A DNA stretch of 64,000 bases. Origin: Tetragonia tetragonoides. Lineage: Eukaryota; Streptophyta; Magnoliopsida; Caryophyllales; Aizoaceae. Positions 56,309 through 64,000 of the stretch are shown in pieces. The stretch is from NCBI GenBank assembly GCA_038025085.1, contig CM076146.1, forward strand, positions 46,267,336 to 46,331,335, given 5' to 3'. A model generated the notes under the pieces. The model was given only the letters and a program-made list of their open reading frames with translations. It had not been told where the DNA came from and did no database searches. Position 1 is the first letter of the stretch, and each line of letters starts with the position of its first letter. The position numbers and the translations under genes are program-made.

Positions 56309-57240
56309 TTTTTTAGATAAGAAATATTTTATTAATCAAATGTTATACAAAAAGGTAGGAGGATAAGGCATCCTCAATAACAAAAATAAAAGTATCTACA
56401 CATCTCGCCAGTGACGATGTGCTATAGTTAGCGGGACATCCTTAAAGGCCCCTGCTGCCTTAGCCCAAAGGGAAGCCAAGTAAACTATGTGATTCCAAAT
56501 ATAATCAATAGTCCTCTTCGCCTCAGAAAAGACCCTCGCATTCCTCTCCAACCAAATGCAATAAAGAATAGCCATGCTAGCACACCTCCACAACAACCTC
56601 CCCTCCTTACTTCTCCTCATCGTAGCAGATCGTATTTGCAAGAACTCACCCACTATGACTGGGCACACAAAACTCTCCCCACACAGTAGCCTATCCCATA
56701 GGCTCCTAGCAAAATAACACAACACAAACAAATGCAAGCAATCCTCCCCACTATAACGACACATCACACAAATCCCCGGTAAAAGGGACCAACCTGGTCT
56801 CCGACGCTGCAGCATATCATAAGTGTTCACCCTACCAAGTACCAAAGTCCACACAAAAGCACGTACCTTCAATGGAACCTTAGACTTCCAGATAAATATA
56901 GCTAACGGGAAACGGGGAAACTGAGAGGGAAGGCTAATGTGATAAAGGACTTGCAAGAGAAGACCCCAGAGGAATCTTCCATCCAAGTCCGAGAATCGCC
57001 CCCTAGGGACGAGGAGGGTAGAGTTAAGAACACTCAGGAGGGAAACAAACTCCTCCATCTCCCTATCATGTGGTGGCCGACGCAAATGTAAGTCCCAAGA
57101 CTCACCCATGGCTGAGTAAACAGGGGCCGCGTGAAGGGTGGACAGCCGGAAAACCCGAGGATATGTGGAAGAGAAAGGAGTGTCGCCCTTCCACACATCC
57201 TCTCAGAACCGAATCCAAAGACCATTACCCACATTGTACC
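56309..57240 (-). mobile_element. 5'-truncated LINE with perfect 19-bp TSD
   Basis: 932 bp between identical copies of attctagaaggaattcatt (56290-56308, 57241-57259). Poly-T then tagataagaaatattttatt marks the 3' tail on the minus strand. Minus-strand 57196-56396 is one 266-codon frame with the zf-RVT ([37 protein letters not shown]) and the LINE C-terminus. The open frame and perfect duplication suggest a young insertion. Confidence 0.93.
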
Positions 57241-57841
57241 ATTCTAGAAGGAATTCATTTGTGAGCTTGTTTATCATCTTCTAAGCTCAGATCAACAGCT
57301 TGCTAAATTCTTCAGCATCCAACATGCCATGATTACTACTGTGGGATCTAGGGAGGTCAAGATATACGGGCTTACTGCTTACTAGATTCTTCGTACAATA
57401 AAAACAAATATCCCATAATGCTTTGATTTCTGAAGGTGATAATGGGTGAACCCTATTTTCAAGTGCTCAAGTTCAAACTGTAAACTTTCAGCTTGCGTCA
57501 TTGTGTGAGCCTATTGAGTATTGTGGATACATGATGAACTTTATATCCAGATTTCATCATTAGGCTACTGGTTTTGTTGCCCTGAATTAGCCACACTTGG
57601 ATCACTTGATTCTGTGGCTTTCTTGGGGTTCCCCTGACCGATGTATTTGTGCATGCACTACTGTATCATTAGCATCTCGTTGATGACTTATGGATCCTGG
57701 AGATGACTTGTGAATGAATTCTTCTTATTTTCAAAAAACATTATTGTGGTTTTGGCTACCTAGTCTGAATCAAAAGCCACTTTTGAGCTTCAATGGCATC
57801 TAATTGACGGGTGCTGCTTGATACTTTTCTATGACATGCAG

Positions 57842-57965
57842 CCTGCTCTATGGTTCAGAGGACCCTTCTATCACAGGGATGGTATTAGATAGCGCTTTCT
57901 CTAACTTATTTGATGTTATGATGGAGCTTGTGGATGTCTACAAGATTCGGCTTCCAAAATTCACT
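57842..57965 (+). pseudogene. Lone exon of an alpha/beta-hydrolase gene
   Basis: 124 bases between a CAG acceptor and a GT donor translate (after one base) into 41 residues: LLYGSEDPSITGMVLDSAFS, then NLFDVMMELVDVYKIRLPKFT. This matches a conserved exon of plant alpha/beta hydrolases of the peptidase-S33/'bem46-like' group, just after the GxSxG nucleophile elbow. I found no upstream exon (HGNSG, GRSMGAVTS) between 54.5 and 57.8 kb and no following exon in the TE-rich DNA to the right. So it is either a broken or captured gene fragment, or one exon of a gene continuing past the window. Confidence 0.7.
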
Positions 57966-58224
57966 GTATGTACCATCCTCAGTCTCTCTCTATAAGAAGT
58001 AATTAGAGATATGCTAATATGTAATATCTATCATATAATGTGGTTCACTTTTCTCATTGTTTTCTTTGGTGGACTTTCACCGTTGGCTATGCTACCAATT
58101 TCTTAGTTGAGTACGCCTTTTTTTTTGAGGGTAAGTTGAGTATGTCTTAGAAGTGAGTGAAAAGGTGCGCTGGAGTTTTTTTTATTTGAATGGGATTGTG
58201 TAAATAAAACATTATCATACTTGT

Positions 58225-58785
58225 TAGGATCTAGGGTCAATACTATCATGCTGCGTGACGTAGGATGAATGCAGGCCTGTCACCTGATATTTGTATGCTC
58301 TGTCGGGCTAGCAGTGAGTCTTCCTCTCACCTATTCTTGTGGTTTGGAGTTGCGCGTACTCTTTGGGGAAGGTTATCTGGCATCATTGGTGAGACTTGGG
58401 AATTCCCACATGCCATTGGAGTTCTTGCAAGCGAGGCGAGGAGGACTTGGGTGGAGGAAGGAGAAAAAGGTGTTGTGGAAATGTGCTCTGTTTGCAATGC
58501 TTTGGTGTATTTGGTTAGAAAGGAACGCTAGGGTGTTTTCTAGTATTTTATTGTCAGTGGATTTGCTATGGGATAGGGTGATCTACTTAGCCTCTTTTGT
58601 GGGCTAAGGCTGGGCTGCTGGTTGTTTCCGAAGTTATGCTGTTACACAAGTTATGCTTGATTGGGCTTCACTGGGGTGAGTTGTAAATATGCTCCTTTTG
58701 AAGACTCTTTGTTCTCTTAGGATGTGTTCTTTTATTGATACTTAATACCGATAATATTTTCTCTTTTTCTAAAAAAGATAGATCT
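58225..58785 (+). mobile_element. 5'-truncated LINE (zf-RVT end)
   Basis: Frames in two registers (58265-58607) give AGLSPDICMLCRASSESSSHLF and MLWCIWLERNARVF...DLLWDRVIYLASF. The tail has gaagactctttgttctctta and ends in tttctctttttctaaaaaag. Plus orientation, at least one frameshift. Confidence 0.8.
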
Positions 58786-59503
58786 ACCCCTGCCCTTACC
58801 CGTCCTAAACCTAACATTCCTAAGGAGGACAAACAAAACACTCTCCCCTCACATTAAATAGTCTCCGCAACATAAATGCAAAGTCACAACGCAAGGACAA
58901 ATGCAAGATAACAACAATGATAATTAATAGGTCATATCTCTATCTCTAACTCTATGTTCTTTTGCTTCACATTGGAGTTGATGATTACGGCCGTTATCTT
59001 TTTGTTGGTGCCCAATTCGACGCGCGACATAACATGGCATACGTGTTGACACGTTTTTGACGAATAAGACCCCCGGATACGACCGTTGTTTCTTGAACAG
59101 CAGCCAACTTCAACTTCGTGCGATCCTCAACTTGAAGTGACCGAATTTAAAGAAAACCTTGGGGTAAGTCGATGATCGGTGACTGGCTGAAAGGAGGAAG
59201 GGAAGACGAAGGTATCATAAGCGTAGTTGTCGATTGGCTCCAGCAAAATTTGTGGATTTCAAATTTTACTATTTGGGTTGATAATGGTAGATGGAAAGGT
59301 AAAGGCAGCTGTCATTTTAACTACTTTTACTGAAGAAGCTGTGCTTTCTTTTGAAAATGAAACACATCTGTTTTCAGTAATTTATTTAGTACACCACGCC
59401 TCATAAACTTATCTATTTGACCAAGCTCCCATACCTCTTTGATAGGTTCCCTATATTCTTAAATTATTTGCCGTATCCCCGTATCTGTAGGCAAGATCCT
59501 GTA
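58786..59503. other. Spacer between LINE copies
   Basis: No gene, RNA or clear repeat end recognised. Confidence 0.35.
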
Positions 59504-59518
59504 TCTTCTAACTTTGTT

Positions 59519-60346
59519 TTTTTTTTTAGATAAGTGATTTTTTTTATGAATCAATCAATAAAAGAATACAAAAAGGAGAGGATAATAAATCCTCAAATGG
59601 TAACAAGAATATATCTACGAGTCTCGCCAATGTATTTGGACAAAAGTAATGGGTACACCCTTGAGCTGCCTTTGCCCACAGCGATGCTAAGTAAACAATG
59701 TGGTCCCAAACGCAATCAACGGTTTTCCCAGAAACAGAAAGATCCTCGAGTTCCGCTCCAGAATGGCCATACACGCACACCTCCACCACAATTTACGCTC
59801 TCTCCCCCTCCAACCCGCGGCAAATCGCGTTTGTAAAAACTGCCCCACTGTAGCCGGGCTCGCTAAAGGTTCCCCCCAGATAATCTATCCCACAACATCC
59901 TAACAAAGTCACACAACACAATCAGATGCAATCCGTCCTCACAATCATGACGACACATTACACAGAAATCCGGCGACAAACACCATCCAGACCTCCGCCG
60001 CTGCCTCATGTCACGCGTATTCACCCTACCTAGCACCAAGGTCCACACAAAGGCTCGCACCGTCAGAGGAACCTTAGACTTCCAAATGTAAGTAACAAGA
60101 GGGAAGTAGGGAAATTGAAGTAGGGAAATTGAGAAGGAAGACTAAGCCGATGTAGGAAGGACTTGCAAGAGAAGACACCAGAGGAGTCTCCTCTCCAAGT
60201 CTGGGAATCATCCCTTGGGATGAGAAGAGTAGTGTTTAGAACACTCGAGAGAGAAATTAGTTCCTTCATCTCACGATCATGGGGAGCTCGGCGTAAGTGA
60301 AGGTCCCATGAGCCACCCAGGCCTCCTCCGCTGCCAATGTCACGCG
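59519..60346 (-). mobile_element. 5'-truncated LINE with 15-bp TSD
   Basis: 828 bp between tcttctaactttgtt (59504-59518) and tcttctaattttgtt (60347-60361), one mismatch. Poly-T then tagataag at the left is the 3' end. Minus-strand pieces: VRAFVWTLVLGRVNTRDM (about 60060), SPDFCVMCRHDCEDGLHL (about 59975), [18 protein letters not shown] (about 59710). Frameshifted. Confidence 0.9.
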
Positions 60347-60361
60347 TCTTCTAATTTTGTT

Positions 60362-62160
60362 ACTATCGGATCTGACACTCAGTTTCGCGTCAGATCTGAT
60401 CCGTATGAGAGGGCCTGAGAAACATAGGGAGAAACAACCTCAGTCAAAGGGAGTGCAGTCTTTGTTGGGATTGCATAGGGTGCCGGGGAAGGATTAGTCT
60501 GCCTTGTTCCATGCTCATAATGGGGGTGTGCTCCATTCAAACTTGAGTCTAAAAGGTGCGGATTGTTTGATATTGTGTGGCCGGATTCTTTTTTGACGGC
60601 GCTGGAGAAGTTGGTGGAGCCAAACAACCAATTGGGAAGGAACGCACTTGTGTGAGGCGTGAAGATTAAAGGCGAATATCCCGGGTTAAGCCTCAAACGA
60701 CTTCATGTACAAACATCTTTTCAAGACTTGGTCCTATCGGAGCTCAGCAAAGGAGCAACATACTTTTGATTTTAAGAATAAAGTGCTTTTGAAAGGCTTG
60801 GGCACGGCATGAGTGCATGACCAAAGGCCCAGCGTCCTGCGAGGGAAAGATTAGGCTCTTCTTCTAATGACCCAGCTAACCTTAGGACTCTTCAGGCTGG
60901 GTTCAGGGAAGGTCACACTCGCAGGGCCCCATCTCTTTTTTGTTGAGGGGCTACTCAGGTGGAGTGAGAAGGACGGCCCATGATTAGCCGAATGAGAAAG
61001 ATGTCGGCTGGGTTCGGGTGCAAGGCTGTTCACTACACCAGCTTGCCGCCAGGAAACCTTCTTTGGGCTTGGAGAAGCTACTATCTGATAGCGCTGGCCG
61101 TCCTTGGGCACTTGGTGACCATGACAGCGTGTCAGCGGTGGAGGTGCAGAAGGCGACCCCAATCTTGGCGGCTGGGTTGAATGCTGCCGAGGCTCCGGCG
61201 ACTGAATCTATTGGTCGAATTGGGTGCTTTGGAGGCTGAATACGCCTCTGGATTAGAGGAGGGTCTTGTTAGGTCTGGTGGGAAGGGTCCTTCCTCCTCT
61301 CACTCGTTGTTCCACTCTGTAATGTGTTTGAACGACTATGAGACTGTCTGGCTCAGGTGGCTTAGGGCAAGCAGGTGGCTTAGGGCAAGCAGGTCCTAGT
61401 TCCAGTTTTCAAAGAGTACGGCTTCTGGATTCTACGCTAGAGGTACTGCTTTAAGGGACATGTGTTTCTGTGCTGGGTGTGTTGCAAAGATGGAGGTGAA
61501 GTTCTTGGATGATTGGCGTGAACGATGCTGTATTCAGACGGCCATCTAGCCCTTTGTTTGATACTGATTCGTAGGTGGATGCTGGTGATTTTATGAGCCA
61601 GTACAAGGCAGACATTGAGAGCTCGAGGCGGGAAGCGGCTACTGATGATGTGCTTACCAGGTAGGAGGAAATTAATATGCTGAATGGGTTTGTTTGATGA
61701 AGTTGGAGGTACTACTCTACTAGGCTACTAGCCAGCTTGCTACAGAAGATGTTCCTAGGCATTTTGAGTCCTGCTCAGTCACTTTCAGCGGCTCTGGAGA
61801 GGGTGGGAAAGAGGGGTTATCTTAGTCTCATTCAGAATGGTGGTTCTAAACTTCAGTGCAAAGTGTTTTCGAACATAGTTTTAAGGTTACGAAAAAAAAA
61901 GGTCGAAACCTAACTATGAAGTTTAATCTAGGCCCTAACTGAGTATCTATCCTATGTTTTATTTTTATGAGTCTTCTCCTTTGTGTTATACTTACAAGTT
62001 TCTTTGATTGAATTCCTACAGTCAAATTTGCACCTTCGATTAAACTATTCTTTTACTCCTACTATCAATGCTTTTTAAATCAAAGGGTTAACATGGACAA
62101 CTTGCCTGAATCACACAAGCAAGGCTGCATTTATGTAGCTGACGTTCTCTCATACAACCA
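60362..62160 (+). other. Unclassified degenerate sequence, possibly LINE-derived
   Basis: GC-richer than its surroundings. Short plus-strand frames (60980-61240, 61181-61399) show Glu/Ala-rich pieces such as EVQKATPILAAGLNAAEAPA, with no domain I recognise. A 14-bp tandem repeat (gcttagggcaagcaggt-type) lies at 61369-61397. It may be the 5' region of a decayed LINE. Confidence 0.3.
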
Positions 62161-62190
62161 CAACCCACCCTAGGAGGTAGGCCGGTAGCC

Positions 62191-62720
62191 TTGCCTTGTT
62201 TGAACTTGGTTTTGGGAAGAATTAATACCAATGACATGCGGAGACATATGAGGCCGGGTATAGTCCTCTCTCTCTCTATCCCGATAGGTGTGTGCTTTGT
62301 TGCCCGCCCATGTTGTTCTGACAGTTCCTTTGGACTAGTTTGTCCATCTATGGAATTTTTAGAGATCTGCTATATTGGTTTTGGAGAAAGCAAGGAGAGA
62401 ATGTTGTTGTGGCGGAATTCTCTTTTAACGATTGTAGGGTGTTTGTGGTTGGGACGGAAGGCGCGAGTCTTCATAGGATCCTATTTATCGTACGAGTTGC
62501 TTTGTATATGGTCACTTATATGTATGACTCTCCACTGTGATATGGCTCGTATTTTATGGGGAAAGTTGTTTGGTTTTGTGGGGGCAGCAATGGGTGTTAA
62601 TAAAAATTTGACTACCCTCCGACGAACGTGGAGAACTCCACAATCTCTCACCAAAGGAGAGTTTAATACTTTCTTCTTCTCTAGAAAAATGAAAAAGAAA
62701 AAAAAAATCCCATATCCTTA
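62191..62720 (+). mobile_element. Strongly decayed LINE fragment
   Basis: Plus-strand pieces echo the same LINE family's zf-RVT (LVLGRINTNDMRRHMRPG, then LWLGRKARVF), end near an A-rich run at 62690-62708, and have many stops. Confidence 0.55.
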
Positions 62721-62824
62721 GGTGGAGTACTATCCAGTGAACTACCTGATTTCAGTTTTGTGGCTGTGTCTGTTCTCAATTGAGCCAGAGGGGTCACTAT
62801 TATGCAATATTTTATCTTAGATCA

Positions 62825-64000
62825 TAATGGCTAGATTTAGATTCTGGTTAAATGGAGGAGCGTTGAGTTGAAAAATGACTTTTAGGAGGTGCTTTTGAGG
62901 GAGAAGCAGTGTCGATGTCAGTAATGAAAGTGAGGTGGGCTAAAGAAGGTGACACGAATAACCTTGAGGGGGTAGCTCTGAGAAGTATTCCAGAGGTCCC
63001 AGGTTTGAGTCCCCTCAAGGCCACTGGAGGTTGGAGGTTTTCTTGGTTGGTAACTTCAGGGCCCATAAGATTAGTCAAACAAAGCTTGGATACCCATGTT
63101 ATCTAAAAAAAAAGAAAAAAAAAAAGAAGGTGACACGAATTCGAGGCTTTTCTTTAAGGTTGTTAATGGGAGGAGGAGGAGGGGTTTTATTAAGTAGTTG
63201 GAAATTGATGTTGGGGAATTGATTACTGATGTGGGGGAGATCAGCCATGAGATTACTGCATACTATTGTTCACTTTTTAGCTAGGAGGAACTGTTACGAC
63301 CTCATATTGAGGGGTTAGATTGGGGCCCAATTTCACCACTTATGGGGACGCATTTGGAACGTCCTTTTGAGTTGGAGGAGGTTAGAGTAGCAGTGTTCAG
63401 TATGGATAGGAAGAAAGCACCGGGCCCTGATAGCTTCGCAATGGCTTTTTTTCAGGATTGTTGGGAGGTGATTAAGGACGACCTTCTTAGCGTTTTTGCA
63501 AAACTCCATGTGCAGGGGTATCAACTCTAACTTCATCACATTAGTCCCCAAGAAGGATCGGTCTATTAAAGTTCAGGATTTTCACCCTATTAGCCTGGTT
63601 ACCAGTGTTCATAAAATCATTACCAAAGTTCTTTCGGTGCGAATATGGGAAGTTCTAGCTACTACCGTTTCTTACTCTCAGAGTGCTTTTGTGGAGGGTA
63701 GACAAATATTTGATGCTTCTTTGGTGGCTAACGAGACGGTGGATGATGTGAGACGCAGAGGCGCACATGGTATTGTTTTCAAGCTAGACTTTGAGAAGGC
63801 TTATGATAGGTGAGTTGGCGTTTTCTTGACGAAGTACTTAGAGTTGAGAGGAAGGGTTTTGGGGTGCTCTGGAGGCGGTGGATTAAAGGTTGTTTTTTGA
63901 ATGCTCATTTTTCTGTCTTGGTGAACGGGGCGCCAAGGGAGTGGTTTTCTTCTTCTAGGGGATTGTAGAGGGCGATCTATTGTCGCCTTTTTTGTTTACG
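62825..64000 (+). mobile_element. LINE entering from its RT N-terminus, continues past the window
   Basis: Plus-strand 62900-62959 (VRWAKEGDTN) continues, after a SINE, at 63141 (SRLFFKVVNGRRRRGF). Then come DRKKAPGPDSFAMAFFQDCW (63405-63465), NFITLVPKKDRS (about 63530), FHPISLVTSVHKIITKVLS (about 63580), QSAFVEGRQIFDASLVANE (about 63680) and FKLDFEKAYDR (63780-63810), RT fingers and palm motif A. Frameshifts near 63530 and 63815 and a stop near 63195 inactivate it. Endonuclease missing. Confidence 0.85.
62960..63122 (+). repeat. Complete tRNA-derived SINE nested in the LINE
   Basis: 163 bp between perfect 18-bp copies of aaagaaggtgacacgaat (62942-62959, 63123-63140). Pol III boxes: A box tagctctgagaag (about 62973) and B box ggtttgagtcc (about 63002). 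The body holds aaggccactggaggtt and cttcagggcccataag; it ends catgttatct plus an A-rich tail. This is the reference copy for the pieces at 1-78, 12733-12829 and 45251-45361. Confidence 0.9.

Overview
The window is nuclear DNA of a dicot plant, and I favour an asterid. The genes have many GT..AG introns. Their proteins are plant-type: a class VIII AGC kinase, phosphoglycolate phosphatase 2, farnesyl diphosphate synthase, a C2-GRAM protein and a NIPP1-type FHA protein. The intergenic DNA and large introns are packed with plant LINEs, SINEs, MITEs, hAT, Mutator, Helitron and TRIM elements. Species cannot be told from the sequence alone.

Host genes, left to right. First exon of a D6PK-like kinase (-, 325-1223, continues off the left edge). 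PGLP2-type HAD phosphatase (-, 8633-15368, 11 exons, 304 aa). Farnesyl-diphosphate-synthase-like gene (+, 20456-27206, 12 exons, 354 aa). C2/VASt/C2/GRAM/VASt protein (+, 41053-48348, 9 exons, 999 aa). FHA/NIPP1-like PP1 regulator (+, 52466-54494, 2 exons, 425 aa). A lone exon of an alpha/beta hydrolase (+, 57842-57965). I rebuilt all splice junctions by eye; reading phase closes across every one. From memory, kinase-PGLP2-FPS-FHA matches the Arabidopsis chromosome 5 order around At5g47750-At5g47790.

Mobile DNA by region. 2.6-6.2 kb: two LINE pieces and a Mutator-type MITE. PGLP2 intron 7 (9391-13951): a decayed LTR element with nested MITE, LINE and SINE. 15.9-20.4 kb: a long LINE filling the space between the head-to-head PGLP2 and FPS genes. 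FPS introns 7-8: a poly(T)-headed repeat, and a LINE split by an 884-bp hAT element. 27.8-29.5 kb: a LINE carrying two hAT elements. 29.7-32.05 kb: a tandem array of Helitron-like units. 32588-39012: a complete 6.4-kb Mutator-like element. 40322-40676: a TRIM. 56-64 kb: a cluster of LINE fragments with SINE insertions.

Two objects stand out. The FPS-like gene keeps both Asp-rich motifs and an intact frame, but has replaced the aromatic pair that sets product chain length, the IPP-binding Gln and other pocket residues. The 6.4-kb Mutator-like element carries two intact convergent genes: a DDE transposase spliced to an OTU-type cysteine protease domain, and a plant-mobile-domain protein. Its long terminal repeats contain arrays of hairpin-forming repeats that lie inside the first introns of both genes.
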